Positions 39,301 to 50,484 of a stretch of DNA of 64,000 nt are shown here, piece after piece. The DNA comes from an uncultured Gammaproteobacteria bacterium (lineage in GTDB: Bacteria; Pseudomonadota; Gammaproteobacteria; PS1; Pseudothioglobaceae): contig CABXIU010000007.1 in the NCBI GenBank assembly GCA_902512305.1, positions 20,806 to 84,805 of the forward strand, written 5' to 3'. Positions within the stretch are counted from its first letter, which is position 1, and each line of letters begins with the position of its first letter. The position numbers were made by a program, and so were the translations under genes. Under the pieces are notes generated by a model. It did no database searches. It saw only the letters and a program-made list of their open reading frames with translations, and had not been told where the DNA came from.

Positions 39301-40711
39301 TTAATATTTCATTAACCTGTTTTGGGTTAGCTTTACCTTGTGAAGCTTTCATGACCTGACCAACAAAAAAACCTAAGAGCTTCGAATTACCATCTTTATA
39401 CTGTTGAACTTGATCAGGGTTATTTGCAATAACATCATCAATGATAGACTCTATAGCACTAGAATCAGTCACCTGTTTTAACCCTTGCTTCTCAATAATT
39501 TCATCTACAGTTCCATTACCATCCCACATTAATTTAAAAACATCTTTAGCAATTTTTCCAGAGATAGTATTGTCAGTAATTCTTGATAGTAATTTAGATA
39601 ACTCATTGGCAGAGATAGGGGAATCACTTATTTCTAGTTGATTTTTGTTAAGAGCTGCAGAGAGCTCTCCCATTACCCAATTGGCTGATAGCTTAGCATC
39701 TACCTCTTGATTAATCATTATTTCAAAGTAATCCGCCACTTCTTTTTGCGATGTTAAAACCTCAGCGTCATATGAGCTTAATTCTAATTTCTCAACAAAT
39801 CTCAATTTTTTCTCAGTTGGCAACTCAGGAAGTTCTTTTTTAATTTCTATAAGCAACTCATCACTAATTGCGACAGGAAGCAAATCAGGATCAGGAAAAT
39901 ATCTATAATCGTTTGCCTCTTCCTTCGATCTCATTGACCTAGTCTCATTTTTAATTGAGTCGTAGAGTCTAGTTTCTTGAATCACTGAGCCCCCCTCTTC
40001 CAAAATATCAATCTGCCTATCAACTTCCAAATTAATAGCTTTCTCCAAAAATTTAAAGGAGTTAATATTTTTAAGCTCGGCTCTTGTTCCAAGTTTATCG
40101 CCTTTTTTTCGAACAGAGACATTGGCATCACAACGAAAAGAGCCCTCTTGCATATTGCCATCACAAATATCAATATACTGAACTAAGGAATGAATTTTTT
40201 TAGCATAGGCAACTGCTTCCTGTGCACTACTCATATCTGGCTCAGAAACAATCTCTAGAAGTGGTGTTCCAGCTCGATTAAGGTCTATTGCTGTATAGTC
40301 ATCATACAAGTCATGAATTGACTTACCTGCGTCCTCTTCTAGGTGGGCACGAGTAATACCTACCATTTTATTCTCACCACTATCTAAAGTAATGTCAATA
40401 GCACCATTTCCAACAATGGGGATTTCAAACTGGGAAATTTGATAACCTTTAGGAAGGTCTGGATAAAAATAATTCTTTCGTGCAAAAATAGAGTTTTTAT
40501 TAATAGTTGCATTCACTGATAAGCCAAACCGAAGTGCCATTTTGACTGCTTCTTGATTTAGCACTGGAAGAACTCCTGGAAAGCCAAGGTCTACAGCACA
40601 TGCTTGAGTATTAGCTTTAGACCCAAATGAAGTTGAAGCGCCTGAAAAAATTTTTGATTTTGTTTTTAATTGTGAGTGAATTTCAAGCCCAATTACTGTT
40701 TCCCAAGTCAT
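39284..40711 (-). CDS. gatB: Asp/Glu-tRNA amidotransferase subunit B
   Basis: This 475-residue subunit of GatCAB phosphorylates and amidates Asp-tRNA-Asn or Glu-tRNA-Gln. N-terminal [13 protein letters not shown], the [15 protein letters not shown] segment and [14 protein letters not shown] are family hallmarks; a YqeY-like tail ends the protein. I start at ATG 40711, six bases after an AAGGAG ribosome site, not at the preceding TTG. The gene follows gatA by 10 bp. Confidence 0.98.
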   Translation of the reverse strand: MTWETVIGLEIHSQLKTKSKIFSGASTSFGSKANTQACAVDLGFPGVLPVLNQEAVKMALRFGLSVNATINKNSIFARKNYFYPDLPKGYQISQFEIPIVGNGAIDITLDSGENKMVGITRAHLEEDAGKSIHDLYDDYTAIDLNRAGTPLLEIVSEPDMSSAQEAVAYAKKIHSLVQYIDICDGNMQEGSFRCDANVSVRKKGDKLGTRAELKNINSFKFLEKAINLEVDRQIDILEEGGSVIQETRLYDSIKNETRSMRSKEEANDYRYFPDPDLLPVAISDELLIEIKKELPELPTEKKLRFVEKLELSSYDAEVLTSQKEVADYFEIMINQEVDAKLSANWVMGELSAALNKNQLEISDSPISANELSKLLSRITDNTISGKIAKDVFKLMWDGNGTVDEIIEKQGLKQVTDSSAIESIIDDVIANNPDQVQQYKDGNSKLLGFFVGQVMKASQGKANPKQVNEILNEKLS

Positions 40712-40721
40712 CAAAAGCTCC

Positions 40722-42164
40722 TTATCGATCTGCTGGCGAATAATTATGCCAGTCAGTCCTCATTTGAAATTGATGAGCTACATTTAAAAGTAATTCTTCT
40801 GACCAGTGATTTCCAATCAACTGAAGTCCAACAGGTAAATTATCTGAAAAGCCCGCCGGAATACTCATACCAGGAAGTCCTGCTAAATTAACGGAGAGAG
40901 TGTAAATATCAGCTAAATACATAGACACTGGGTCTTTAACTGATCCCAAGTCAAAAGCTGCACTAGGTGAAACAGGACTCATAATTACATCAACATCCTT
41001 AAAAGTTTTTTTAAAATCTTCACTAATCAACTGCCTCACTTTTTGAGCCTTTAAGTAGTAGGCATCATAGTAGCCAGCTGATAATGCATAAGTACCAATC
41101 ATTATTCTTCTTTTTACCTCGTCACCAAAACCCTCAGAACGTGATCTTAAATACAAATCATTTAAATCTCTAGGATCTTCGCACCGATAACCATACTTAA
41201 CCCCATCAAACCTAGAAAGATTAGAAGAGCATTCACATGGCGCAACAATATAATAAGCTGGAATGGCGTGTACGGTGTTAGGCAATGAAACTTCTTGAAC
41301 CTTCGCTCCCATTGACTCATACTCTTTAATGGACTGCATGACTACCTTTTCAACACCCTTGTCTAAACCATCAGAAAAATATTCTTTAGGTAGGCCAATC
41401 TTTAACCCATTCACTGAATTTTCTAGACACTGAGTATAGTTAGGAACCGATTTATTTGCACTGGTAGAATCATTAGTATCAAAACCTGCCATCGCATTTA
41501 AAACAATTGCAGCGTCTTCAGCAGTGCGAGTCAATGGACCAGCCTGATCTAAGCTTGAAGCATACGCAATCATTCCATAACGGGAGATTCTACCGTAAGT
41601 AGGCTTAAGGCCAGTAATACCACAAAGGCTAGCTGGTTGGCGAATACTACCCCCTGTATCTGTCCCCGTAGCAAAAGGTGAAATGCGAGCTGCTACTGCG
41701 GCAGCAGATCCACCTGAAGAACCTCCAGGAACTTTTGCTTTATCCCAAGGGTTTTGAACAGGGCCAAAATATGAATTTTCATTCGATGACCCCATTGCAA
41801 ATTCATCCATATTTGTCTTTCCAAGCATAACCATATTTTCAGCATTCAGCTTGTTAGTTAAAGTTGCATCATAGGGCGAGATAAATGAATCTAACATTTT
41901 TGAACCAGCTGTTGTCTTTACACCCTTAGTACAAAAAATATCTTTGTGCGCATAAGGTATCCCAGTGAGAGAGCTACTTTTGCCATTCGCTATTTTTTTG
42001 TCAGCCTCTTTCGCCTGTGAAAGAGCCTGATTACTTGTCACTGAGATAAAAGCATTGAGCTCTGAATCATTAATTCTATTCAAATAATGCTGAGTAAGCT
42101 CTAGAGAAGAAAAATCCTTATTTCTTAGACCTTTTATTTGCTCAGCAATGGTTAGATTATGCAT
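40722..42164 (-). CDS. gatA: Asp/Glu-tRNA amidotransferase subunit A
   Basis: This 480-residue amidase supplies ammonia from glutamine to GatB. The Ser-cisSer-Lys triad is visible as Lys in [12 protein letters not shown] (about residue 78) and the serines in [14 protein letters not shown] and [11 protein letters not shown] (about residues 152-184). The gene lies in the order gatC-gatA-gatB with 2- and 10-bp gaps. Presence of GatCAB implies that at least one of Asn-tRNA or Gln-tRNA is made indirectly. Confidence 0.98.
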   Translation of the reverse strand: MHNLTIAEQIKGLRNKDFSSLELTQHYLNRINDSELNAFISVTSNQALSQAKEADKKIANGKSSSLTGIPYAHKDIFCTKGVKTTAGSKMLDSFISPYDATLTNKLNAENMVMLGKTNMDEFAMGSSNENSYFGPVQNPWDKAKVPGGSSGGSAAAVAARISPFATGTDTGGSIRQPASLCGITGLKPTYGRISRYGMIAYASSLDQAGPLTRTAEDAAIVLNAMAGFDTNDSTSANKSVPNYTQCLENSVNGLKIGLPKEYFSDGLDKGVEKVVMQSIKEYESMGAKVQEVSLPNTVHAIPAYYIVAPCECSSNLSRFDGVKYGYRCEDPRDLNDLYLRSRSEGFGDEVKRRIMIGTYALSAGYYDAYYLKAQKVRQLISEDFKKTFKDVDVIMSPVSPSAAFDLGSVKDPVSMYLADIYTLSVNLAGLPGMSIPAGFSDNLPVGLQLIGNHWSEELLLNVAHQFQMRTDWHNYSPADR

Positions 42165-42166
42165 GA

Positions 42167-42454
42167 TTACTCAATTACTGTTGGTACAAGAAAATGACCC
42201 TTTCCAGTCTTTGGAGCAATCGCTTGAAACTCCTCAGATAAATCTTCTTCTGTTACATTATCTTCCCTCAAGCGCTGAGACATTTTTAAAGGATGCGCCA
42301 TAGGCTGAGCATCTCCAGTGTCTATTTCTCCGAGCTTATCCATAAGCTTCAGGATATTGTTAAGCTCGGCTGTGCTTTGCTCTATCTCCGAGTCTTCAAT
42401 GTTTAACCTTGCTAAATAGGCAATTTCTTTAACTTTTTTATTATCTAGCGACAT
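42167..42454 (-). CDS. gatC: Asp/Glu-tRNA amidotransferase subunit C
   Basis: This 95-residue protein is the small GatCAB subunit that wraps around GatA. It contains the family phrase [18 protein letters not shown] near the N-terminus and the C-terminal FLVPTVIE. The gene starts 12 bp downstream of aroB and ends 2 bp before gatA. Confidence 0.96.
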   Translation of the reverse strand: MSLDNKKVKEIAYLARLNIEDSEIEQSTAELNNILKLMDKLGEIDTGDAQPMAHPLKMSQRLREDNVTEEDLSEEFQAIAPKTGKGHFLVPTVIE

Positions 42455-42466
42455 ATTTAAACTAAT

Positions 42467-43558
42467 TTAGTGACAAAAACTATCAACAACTTTACTAAAA
42501 TTCTCCTTTGAATAGGAGTCTGTCAGGTATGAATCTCCTAATCTTTTGAGAAGAACTAGGCGAATCTCTCCATCAATAGATTTCTTATCTAATGACATTG
42601 CATTAATCAAAGCCTCACTACCCACATTCTTTTTGATAGAGGTTGGTAAGTTAGCTTTTGATAGTATGCTTTGAACTCGTTGCACATCCTCTTCAGTTAA
42701 ATGACCCTCATCCATTGAAAGCTTTAAAGCCATAACCATTCCTATAGAAATAGCTTCACCATGCAAGTAAGTTCCATATCCTAATGTATTTTCGATTCCA
42801 TGGCCAAAGGTATGGCCTAAATTTAAGAGTGCTCTTTTTCCTTTTTCAAATTCATCGAGTGCTACGATTCTAGCTTTATCATTACACGAACGAAATACAA
42901 TATCAATAATAAAATCCTTTTCTCGTCCCATGATTGATTCAATATTAGCCTCTATCATTGATAGAAAGTCAGCATTACCAAGAAGTCCATACTTAATGAC
43001 TTCAGCCATTCCAGCAGAAAATTCACGGTTACTCAACGTATCTAAAGTATCAACATCAATAATGACTGCTTTTGGCTGATAAAAAGCACCTATCATATTC
43101 TTACCCAAATCATGGTTAACCCCTGTTTTACCTCCAACACTCGAATCAACTTGCGAAAGAAGTGTTGTTGGCACCTGAAGAAAATCAACACCCCTAAGGT
43201 ATGAAGCTGCAGCAAAGCCAGTAATATCACCAACTACACCACCCCCTAAGGCAATTAGAGTAGAATTTCTATCAAACTTAGACTTCAAAAGGACATCAAA
43301 AACTTTATTTACCGTTTCTAGTGTTTTAAATTGTTCACCGTCAGGCAAGATGACAGATTCAACATTGAAATTACCTAGAAGGCCTCTAAGCTTATCCAGA
43401 TACAATGGAGCAACAGTTGTATTTGTTACAATCATGACTTGTTGACCATGAATATGTTTAGTGAATGCAGACTCCAGAGATAACAAGCCACCTCCAATAT
43501 AAATTGGATATGATTTAGTGCCAAGCTCCACATTTAGAATTTTGGGATTATCTGTCAT
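42467..43558 (-). CDS. aroB: 3-dehydroquinate synthase
   Basis: This 363-residue enzyme performs the second shikimate step (DAHP to 3-dehydroquinate) using NAD+ and zinc. Visible motifs are the NAD site ALGGGVVGDITGFAA (about residues 102-116), PTTLLSQVDSSVGGKTGVN and the zinc-binding NLGHTFGHGIE plus LHGEAISIGM. I start at ATG 43558, whose A is the last base of the ileS stop (TGATG), not at the in-frame TTG before it. The ileS-aroB coupling is unusual functionally. Confidence 0.98.
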   Translation of the reverse strand: MTDNPKILNVELGTKSYPIYIGGGLLSLESAFTKHIHGQQVMIVTNTTVAPLYLDKLRGLLGNFNVESVILPDGEQFKTLETVNKVFDVLLKSKFDRNSTLIALGGGVVGDITGFAAASYLRGVDFLQVPTTLLSQVDSSVGGKTGVNHDLGKNMIGAFYQPKAVIIDVDTLDTLSNREFSAGMAEVIKYGLLGNADFLSMIEANIESIMGREKDFIIDIVFRSCNDKARIVALDEFEKGKRALLNLGHTFGHGIENTLGYGTYLHGEAISIGMVMALKLSMDEGHLTEEDVQRVQSILSKANLPTSIKKNVGSEALINAMSLDKKSIDGEIRLVLLKRLGDSYLTDSYSKENFSKVVDSFCH

Positions 43559-46326
43559 CAAGCAAATATCCTATTTTCACCTTCTCCAGATACATTTTCT
43601 ATGCAACGCCCACATAAATCAACATAAGTCTTATTTTGACCGATTTCAGGGCGATGATGCCAGCATCGTACACATTTTTGATGCTCACTTTTTCTGACCT
43701 TAATAGCAAGCGAGCTATCGATTTCTTTAGCATCAGTCGGCCTATCAGACAGTTCATAAATATTAGCATCTGATGTTATGAAGACAAATCTTAATTCATT
43801 CTTGAGCTCTAATAAAGCTTGATAATTTTCTTTATTACAATAAATATCAACCTCAGCGTCCAGTGATGATCCGATGATCTTATTTCGCCTCATCTCTTCC
43901 AGCTCTTTTCGTAAATGAGTATTAATATCTCTGGCAGTTTCGATAGCTTGATTATCAAAATTACCCTCTAAATCTTCATACCAAGTTTGTAAAAAAACAC
44001 TTTCTTTATTCGAGCCTGGCAAAAACTGCCATACCTCCTCCGAAGTAAACGAAAGAATTGGAGCCAACCACCTGACCATCGCATGAGAAATATGAAACAA
44101 CGTACTTTGGGCAGATCGTCTAGCTAATGAATCAGCCTGGGTTGTGTACTGTCTGTCTTTAATAATATCTAAATAAAAACCCCCAAGATCATTGGTACAG
44201 AAATTTAGAATTACTTTCATCACAAAATGAAAATTATAATTTTCATACTCTGTAATAATGTTTTTCTGCAAATCGAATGTTTTAGAAACAATCCATCGAT
44301 CTAAAACAAGCATTTTTTCAATTTTTACTAAATCTTTGCTTGGATCAAATCCTTGCATATTTGCTAACATAAAGCGCATCGTATTTCTAATTCTTCTATA
44401 GCTATCTGCACTCCTATTAAGAATTTCATCAGAAACCGTCATCTCTCCTGAGTAGTCGGTACTCCCTATCCATAGCCTCAAAATATCAGCACCTAGGGAG
44501 TTAACAACTTTTTGAGGTGGTATGACATTACCCAGAGATTTACTCATCTTATGGCCATTTTGATCCACCGTAAAGCCGTGAGTTAGAACTTGCTTATATG
44601 GTGCTCTCTCATTCATTGCACAAGAGGTTAATAGTGAAGATTGAAACCAGCCACGATGCTGATCAGAGCCCTCTAGGTACATATCCGCAACATCACTTAG
44701 ATAGTCACTAGCATTTAAGACAGCGTAATGACTCACGCCAGAGTCAAACCAAACATCTAAAGTATCAGTCGTTTTCTCATAGTCTTTAGCCTCTTCTCCC
44801 AAAACTTCTTCAACTTGAAGTTTAAACCAAGCCTCAATACCATCAATCTCAATTTTTTTCGCCACAACCTCAAACAAAGACTCAGTATCGGGATGTAACT
44901 CTCCAGTATTTTTATTAATGAATAAAGTAATTGGTGAGCCCCAATATCTTTGACGCGAAATACACCAGTCTGGCCTATTTCCTATCATCAATTCAATGCG
45001 TTGTTGACCCCAGTTTGGAATCCATTTAACCTTAAGTATCTCTTCGTTAACTCTATCTCTTAAATTCTTTTTTGCCATTGAGACAAACCATTGAGGAGTG
45101 GCACGAAATATAACAGGTGTCTTATGTCTCCAACAATGAGGATATGAGTGGGCAATTGGCTCATGTTTTACAAGCGTACCCTGATTTTTTAGCAATTCAA
45201 TGATAGTAGAGTTTGCTTTAAAAATAAACTCTCCGCCGACTCCTTCGGTTGACTCAATAAAGATCCCTCTTCCATCTACTGGACAATCCACAGGAAGATT
45301 GTATTTAAGACCAACATTATAGTCATCCTGCCCATGTGCTGGTGCAGTATGAACTGCTCCTGTTCCTGCATCAGTAGTAACATGCTCCCCAAGAATAATT
45401 GGAACCTCTTTGTCATAAAAAGGATGTTGAAGGATAATGCCTTCAAGGTCAGAACCCTTGTATACCTTTTTTAATTTTTTGAAATCTTTGATGCCATATC
45501 TATCAAGAGATAACTCTAGTAAATCCTCAGATAAAAGATACAAGCTCTCCCCAACATCAACAAGAACGTAATTTAGATCTGGATGCAATGAAACAGCTTC
45601 ATTTGCAGGTAAAGTCCAAGGTGTAGTGGTCCAAATAATTAGAGATACCGGCTTATCTTCAGCAAAAAAATCTCCTTTAACTTTAAACGCAACATCAACA
45701 GTATCAGAGCCTTTATCTTTGTAATCAACTTCGGCCTCTGCAAGTGCAGAGGAGCATTCTGTACACCAGTGGACTGGTTTAAAGCCTTTTGTTAGATGAC
45801 CATTTTTTACAATCTTCCCAAGAGAACGAACGATATCAGCTTCATATTTGAAATTTTTTGTTAAGTATGGATTATCCCAATCACCAATAATTCCTAATCT
45901 CTTAAAATCAACTTTTTGCTTTTCAATTTGCTTGTCTGCATATTCTCTACATGCAGCTCTAAATTCATCAGCATTGATCTTATGCCCAACCTTGCCTTTC
46001 TTTTTTTCCACCATGTGCTCAATAGGAAGTCCATGACAATCCCAGCCAGGCACATAGGGAGCATCAAAACCAGATAGCGTTTTGCTTTTAACAATAACAT
46101 CCTTGAGTACCTTATTTACAGCATGTCCAATATGGATATCTCCATTCGCATATGGAGGCCCATCATGCAAAACAAATAGAGGCTTTCCCTTGAATTTTTT
46201 GCGTATTTGTTGGTTTATATCTTGATCTTGCCACTCTTTAAGAAAGTCACCTTCTCTATTTGCTAGGTTGGCCTTCATAGGAAAATCTGTCGCTGGCAGA
46301 TTTAAGGTATTTTTATAGTCAGACAT
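43558..46326 (-). CDS. ileS: Isoleucyl-tRNA synthetase
   Basis: This 922-residue class I synthetase has HIGH as GDIHIGHA (about residue 67), KMSKS as [10 protein letters not shown] (about 605), the CP1 editing domain with [13 protein letters not shown], an anticodon-binding domain and a C-terminal zinc finger [12 protein letters not shown]...CGRC. This is the bacterial (IleS1) type. A promoter lies upstream, and aroB follows with a 1-bp overlap. Confidence 0.99.
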   Translation of the reverse strand: MSDYKNTLNLPATDFPMKANLANREGDFLKEWQDQDINQQIRKKFKGKPLFVLHDGPPYANGDIHIGHAVNKVLKDVIVKSKTLSGFDAPYVPGWDCHGLPIEHMVEKKKGKVGHKINADEFRAACREYADKQIEKQKVDFKRLGIIGDWDNPYLTKNFKYEADIVRSLGKIVKNGHLTKGFKPVHWCTECSSALAEAEVDYKDKGSDTVDVAFKVKGDFFAEDKPVSLIIWTTTPWTLPANEAVSLHPDLNYVLVDVGESLYLLSEDLLELSLDRYGIKDFKKLKKVYKGSDLEGIILQHPFYDKEVPIILGEHVTTDAGTGAVHTAPAHGQDDYNVGLKYNLPVDCPVDGRGIFIESTEGVGGEFIFKANSTIIELLKNQGTLVKHEPIAHSYPHCWRHKTPVIFRATPQWFVSMAKKNLRDRVNEEILKVKWIPNWGQQRIELMIGNRPDWCISRQRYWGSPITLFINKNTGELHPDTESLFEVVAKKIEIDGIEAWFKLQVEEVLGEEAKDYEKTTDTLDVWFDSGVSHYAVLNASDYLSDVADMYLEGSDQHRGWFQSSLLTSCAMNERAPYKQVLTHGFTVDQNGHKMSKSLGNVIPPQKVVNSLGADILRLWIGSTDYSGEMTVSDEILNRSADSYRRIRNTMRFMLANMQGFDPSKDLVKIEKMLVLDRWIVSKTFDLQKNIITEYENYNFHFVMKVILNFCTNDLGGFYLDIIKDRQYTTQADSLARRSAQSTLFHISHAMVRWLAPILSFTSEEVWQFLPGSNKESVFLQTWYEDLEGNFDNQAIETARDINTHLRKELEEMRRNKIIGSSLDAEVDIYCNKENYQALLELKNELRFVFITSDANIYELSDRPTDAKEIDSSLAIKVRKSEHQKCVRCWHHRPEIGQNKTYVDLCGRCIENVSGEGENRIFA

Positions 46327-46358
46327 TCTGGCTTATATTATTTCAATCTAAAAACGCC

Positions 46359-46386
46359 ATTATACTTGACACATAGGCTATATCAA
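46359..46386 (-). promoter_or_regulatory. ileS promoter (sigma70-like)
   Basis: On the minus strand TTGATA (46381-46386) is followed after 16 nt by a perfect TATAAT (46359-46364). A transcript would start near 46352, about 25 nt upstream of the ileS ATG. Confidence 0.7.
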
Positions 46387-46438
46387 GATTGATAATCCCC
46401 TCGAAATGTAAATTTAAACCTAGAAAAAAATACTAATT

Positions 46439-47173
46439 TCAATCTAATAAGCCTACAGACTTAAGGAGGGCTTGAACCTGCTTTGGCTTGAGATATTCAG
46501 ATTGATTGGCTCGTAATTTATCTGGCAACCGGATATCACTAAATCGTGTTCTAATTAGTCGAGAAACTTTAAAATCTAAAGCCTCCCATAGCCTCCTAAC
46601 TTCCCTGTTTCTACCTTCCCTAAGAATTACATGATACCAACGGTTAGCACCTTCGCCGCCACCTAAAGTTAGTCTATGAAATTTAGCAAACCCATCTTCT
46701 AGCTCTATACCAGTCGTGAGCTTTTCAATATGCTTATCACCAACCTTGCCTAGAACCCGAACCGCGTATTCTCGGTCAATTTCAGAGCTGGGGTGCATTA
46801 ATTTATTAGCTAAATCACCATTATTAGTAAAGAGCAATAAGCCTGATGTGTTTAGATCTAAGCGACCAACCATAACCCACCGAGTATTTTCAGGTAAAAA
46901 ATCAAAGACACTCTTTCGACCCTCTTCATCCTTGTTAGAACAGATGATCCCAGCCTGTTTATTAAGAATTAGTACTTTTGTTTCTTCTTCTGAGTAGCGC
47001 TCAAGATTAATCAATCTGCCGTCAATGGTGACTTTGTCAGTAATGAGCGCTTTATCACCAATCTTGGCTTCCTGATTATTAATTGAAATCCTGCCCTGTT
47101 CAATCAATCTTTCAGCCCAGCGTCTTGAACCGTAGCCAGCATTAGCAATGAGTTTTTGTATTCTTTCAGGCAT
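46439..47173 (-). CDS. rluB: 23S rRNA pseudouridine synthase, RluB type
   Basis: This 244-residue protein has an S4 RNA-binding domain (residues 3-60, ERIQKLIANAGYGSRRWAE) and an RsuA-family catalytic domain with the Asp motif GRLDLNTSGLLLFTNNGDLA (about residue 108). RluB modifies U2605 in 23S rRNA. RluB versus RluE/RluF cannot be fully separated, but the S4 domain and length suit RluB. It follows trpS by 18 bp. Confidence 0.92.
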   Translation of the reverse strand: MPERIQKLIANAGYGSRRWAERLIEQGRISINNQEAKIGDKALITDKVTIDGRLINLERYSEEETKVLILNKQAGIICSNKDEEGRKSVFDFLPENTRWVMVGRLDLNTSGLLLFTNNGDLANKLMHPSSEIDREYAVRVLGKVGDKHIEKLTTGIELEDGFAKFHRLTLGGGEGANRWYHVILREGRNREVRRLWEALDFKVSRLIRTRFSDIRLPDKLRANQSEYLKPKQVQALLKSVGLLD

Positions 47174-47191
47174 TGATTTTAAAAACCTGGC

Positions 47192-48391
47192 TTAGTAGGC
47201 TATCCCCATGGCATCTCGAACCTCTTCCATTGTACTTTTAGCTACTACTCGAGCTCTTTCTGAGCCTTCAAAGATTATTTCTTGAATGAGATTGGGATTA
47301 GATTCATACTTGCTTATCTCTTGTTGAATTGGCTCTAATTCAGCAATAATAGACTCCACAACCGGTTTTTTACATTCGATACAACCAATCTTGGCATTTC
47401 TACAGCCATCCTTTACCCAATTGAGGGTTTCATCACTTGAATATATTTGATGCATTTGCCAAACAGGGCACTTATTAGGATCACCAGGATCTGTTAGCTT
47501 AATTCGAGCTGGGTCAGTCGGCATTCGATTCACTTTTTTCTTAACATCCTCTGTGTCTTCCCTCAATGAAATTGTATTGTTATAAGACTTAGACATTTTC
47601 TGACCATCCAGCCCTGGCATTTTTGATGCTTCAGTTAAAAGCGCCTCGGGCTCAGTTAAGATAATCTTACCTAAACCCTCTATAAATCCTAGAAGCCTCT
47701 CTCTGTCGCCAAGAGTAATATTTTTCTGCTCTGAAAGCAAAGCTTTAGCTTTTACGAGGGATTCATCATCACCTCTCTCTTGGTAGTTTTTCCTTAATTC
47801 CCTGTATAGCTTTGACTGTTTCTTACCCATTTTGCTTATCGCCGCCTCAGCCTTCTCTTCGAAATCAGCCTCTCTACCATAAACATAGTTAAATCGCCTT
47901 GCCACTTCTCTTGTGAATTCGACATGGGCAACCTGATCCTCACCAACAGGAACTAAACCAGCCTTGTAAATCAAAATATCTGCACTTTGAAGGAGCGGAT
48001 AGCCTAAAAACCCATAGGTTGATAAATCCTTGGATTTAAGTTTTTCTTGCTGATCTTTAAATGATGGAACTCGCTCCAACCAGCTCAATGGAGTTGTCAT
48101 TGAAAGCAGTAGATGAAGCTCCGCATGTTCAGGCACCTTAGACTGAACAAAAAGCGTCGCTGTATTCGGATTGAGACCAGTTGCAAGCCAATCTACAATC
48201 ATATCCGAAACATTTTTCTCTAAATCGATTCTATCTGAATAGTGGGTTGTAAATGCATGCCAGTCAGCAACAAAATAGTAGGAGTCATACTCGTTTTGAA
48301 GTCTAGCCCAGTTCTTAAGAACTCCATGGTAATGGCCAAGATGAAGCTGGCCTGTTGGACGCATTCCTGAAAGTACGCGGTGATCTTTCAT
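47192..48391 (-). CDS. trpS: Tryptophanyl-tRNA synthetase (long form)
   Basis: This 399-residue class Ic synthetase has the HIGH-like PTGQLHLGHY (residues 12-21) and KMSKS as GQKMSKSYNNT (about residue 264). It carries an insertion (about residues 180-240, rich in charged residues) that makes it longer than the 334-residue E. coli enzyme; such long TrpS proteins occur in many beta- and gammaproteobacteria. A CIECKK segment near the C-terminus is typical of this group. It lies 34 bp downstream of coaX. Confidence 0.97.
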   Translation of the reverse strand: MKDHRVLSGMRPTGQLHLGHYHGVLKNWARLQNEYDSYYFVADWHAFTTHYSDRIDLEKNVSDMIVDWLATGLNPNTATLFVQSKVPEHAELHLLLSMTTPLSWLERVPSFKDQQEKLKSKDLSTYGFLGYPLLQSADILIYKAGLVPVGEDQVAHVEFTREVARRFNYVYGREADFEEKAEAAISKMGKKQSKLYRELRKNYQERGDDESLVKAKALLSEQKNITLGDRERLLGFIEGLGKIILTEPEALLTEASKMPGLDGQKMSKSYNNTISLREDTEDVKKKVNRMPTDPARIKLTDPGDPNKCPVWQMHQIYSSDETLNWVKDGCRNAKIGCIECKKPVVESIIAELEPIQQEISKYESNPNLIQEIIFEGSERARVVAKSTMEEVRDAMGIAY

Positions 48392-48425
48392 ATTATTCGT
48401 TTAAAGAGTTTAACGTTAATTGACA

Positions 48426-49118
48426 TTATCCCACAGTTTGACTATAGCTTTCCAAACCATCTAACACCAGATTATCAAAGACTTGAATGGATTCAGGCAA
48501 ATGATCTTTTATTTCGTTAACAATGCCTCCACAAATTGTAACAACTCCATCAGAAAAATTAGCTTTAAATTTATTGATTTGGTCATTTATTGTCGACAAG
48601 AGCATTGCTTGCGTTCCGCCCTTCCAAGCATTTGATGTATCACTTGCTAGACTAGAATTATGAGTTGATAAATCATTCGTTTCAAACTTCGGGAAACTTT
48701 TTCTGAGCGCTCCAAGTCCAGGCATAATAAGGCCTCCTTGATGAAATCCTTCTGAATCAAGAACGTCAAAAGTCATTGCAGTTCCCACATCAATTACTAG
48801 AAGAGGTTTTGCAGGAAATTGCTTCATAGCACCCAAAATAGCACAAAATCTATCTGAACCAAGTCTTGATGAATCTTTATAGGAGGTAGTTAATTTTTCA
48901 AATTTTTTTTGAGACTGAACTAGATTAACCTTATTGAATTGAGTATTTAAATAATCAACTATGTGAGGATGAGCAACAGCACTGACCCAAGCTATATCAA
49001 CTTCGGGAAGTTTATTTAATAAAAAACTTTCTATACCATCAGAGTGGACCTTTGAATCAGGTGTTCTCCATTTAACGCTAGAGTTTCCAATATCAAAAAA
49101 GATGTTAGATTGGGACAT
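48426..49118 (-). CDS. coaX: Type III pantothenate kinase
   Basis: This 230-residue enzyme phosphorylates pantothenate in the first CoA step. Motifs DIGNSSVKW (phosphate 1), DRFCAILGA, VIDVGTAMTFDV (phosphate 2) and GGLIMPGLGALRKSF are present. I start at ATG 49118 giving MSQSNIFFDIGN; an ATG 16 codons upstream would overlap nhaD by 62 bp and add a non-family extension. With coaD elsewhere in the window, two CoA genes are seen. Confidence 0.94.
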   Translation of the reverse strand: MSQSNIFFDIGNSSVKWRTPDSKVHSDGIESFLLNKLPEVDIAWVSAVAHPHIVDYLNTQFNKVNLVQSQKKFEKLTTSYKDSSRLGSDRFCAILGAMKQFPAKPLLVIDVGTAMTFDVLDSEGFHQGGLIMPGLGALRKSFPKFETNDLSTHNSSLASDTSNAWKGGTQAMLLSTINDQINKFKANFSDGVVTICGGIVNEIKDHLPESIQVFDNLVLDGLESYSQTVG

Positions 49119-50484
49119 CAAAAAGTGCTGAATTGATCCAAAGATGAACAAGAATGCTTGCAGCATAGCCTAAAGCAATCGCCCAAATCCATTTAAGATG
49201 AGATACAAACGTATAGTAACCCTTAGATTGGCCCATTAAGGCAACTCCAGCGGCAGAACCAATTGATAATAAGCTGCCACCAACTCCGGCTGTTAGAGTC
49301 ACCAACAACCATTGTCCAAGTGACATATCAGGCGTCATTGTAAGCACTGCAAACATGACTGGAATGTTATCTACAATCGCTGATAGAATTCCGACTAAAA
49401 CGTTGGCATAGGTAGCGCCTAGCTGAACATACATGGCTTCAGACACAAGAGCTAAATAACCCATAAAGCCTAAGCCACCAACGCTGACTATAACACCAAA
49501 AAAGAACAATAAAGTATCCCACTCAGCTCTCGAGACCTTCCTAAAGATATCAAACCTTTCAGAAATTGGATTGTCCGGGTTGTGCTCTCTTTTAACAAAA
49601 TAGCTAATCACCATCAAATAACCGAGACCTGTCATCATTCCCATTGCTGGTGGTAAATGCAAGAAATTGTGGAAGCTGACTGCTGTCGCAATCGTTAAAA
49701 GAAACGTAAATGTAATTAAAACGCCGCCCCTTTTAATGTCAACTTGCTCATCAATCGCCTCAGGCTTTTCATTCTGAATCGCAAAGTGCATAATCGCAGC
49801 AGGTATAAGGTAATTAACCAAAGAAGGAAAGAATAAAGCAAAGAACTGTTGAAAATCAACCAAACCCTTTTGCCAAACCATGAGTGTTGTAATGTCACCA
49901 AACGGGCTAAATGCTCCGCCTGCATTAGCTGCAACAACAATATTAACAAATGCAATCGAAATAAAACGAGCATTTCCAGCTCCAACAGCTAATACAACCG
50001 CCCCCATAACTAATGCGGTAGTTAAATTATCGGCAATTGGCGACATAAAGAAGGCTATAAATCCAGTCAACCAGAAAAGCTGCCTATAGCTAAACCCCTT
50101 TGATACGAGCCATACCTTTAATTTTTCAAAGATAAGGCGTTCGCGCATTGCCTCAATATAAGTCATTGCAACTAGAAGAAAAAGGAAGAGTTCTGCATAT
50201 TCTAAAAAATTGTGCCTCACTGCGGCTTCTGCTGCATGAGGAATACCCTCAGATGCATAAACCCAACCAATAATTCCCCAGATAATTCCAGCAACCAAAA
50301 TAACTGGTTTAGATTTTCGAAAATGAGTGAATTCTTCAACCATCACAAAAATATATGCAATTACAAACAGTATTAATGCAATGTAACCTGCCATATGGCT
50401 TGTTAAATCAAGTCTTGTAGTAGTTGAAGCAGCGAAACTTAGGCTTGGAAATAAGCCAATCAATATAGGTAAAATTTTATTCAT
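49105..50484 (-). CDS. nhaD: NhaD-type Na+/H+ antiporter
   Basis: This 459-residue inner-membrane protein begins with a signal-like segment ending LSFAAS and has about 12-13 further hydrophobic segments. Motifs SPIADNLTTALVMGAVVLA (about residues 148-166), NAGGAFSPFGDITTLMVW and VDNIPVMFAVL match the NhaD branch of the ion-transporter superfamily. It expels Na+ in exchange for H+, common in marine and symbiotic bacteria. Its start overlaps the ygfZ stop by 8 bp, and coaX overlaps its 3' end. Confidence 0.95.
   Translation of the reverse strand: MNKILPILIGLFPSLSFAASTTTRLDLTSHMAGYIALILFVIAYIFVMVEEFTHFRKSKPVILVAGIIWGIIGWVYASEGIPHAAEAAVRHNFLEYAELFLFLLVAMTYIEAMRERLIFEKLKVWLVSKGFSYRQLFWLTGFIAFFMSPIADNLTTALVMGAVVLAVGAGNARFISIAFVNIVVAANAGGAFSPFGDITTLMVWQKGLVDFQQFFALFFPSLVNYLIPAAIMHFAIQNEKPEAIDEQVDIKRGGVLITFTFLLTIATAVSFHNFLHLPPAMGMMTGLGYLMVISYFVKREHNPDNPISERFDIFRKVSRAEWDTLLFFFGVIVSVGGLGFMGYLALVSEAMYVQLGATYANVLVGILSAIVDNIPVMFAVLTMTPDMSLGQWLLVTLTAGVGGSLLSIGSAAGVALMGQSKGYYTFVSHLKWIWAIALGYAASILVHLWINSALFDVPI

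Noticed and set aside
46366..46396. Plus-strand TTGACA...GATAAT upstream of rluB/ileS gap
   Set aside because: Spacing is 19 nt and no plus-strand gene follows; the overlapping minus-strand promoter for ileS is better.
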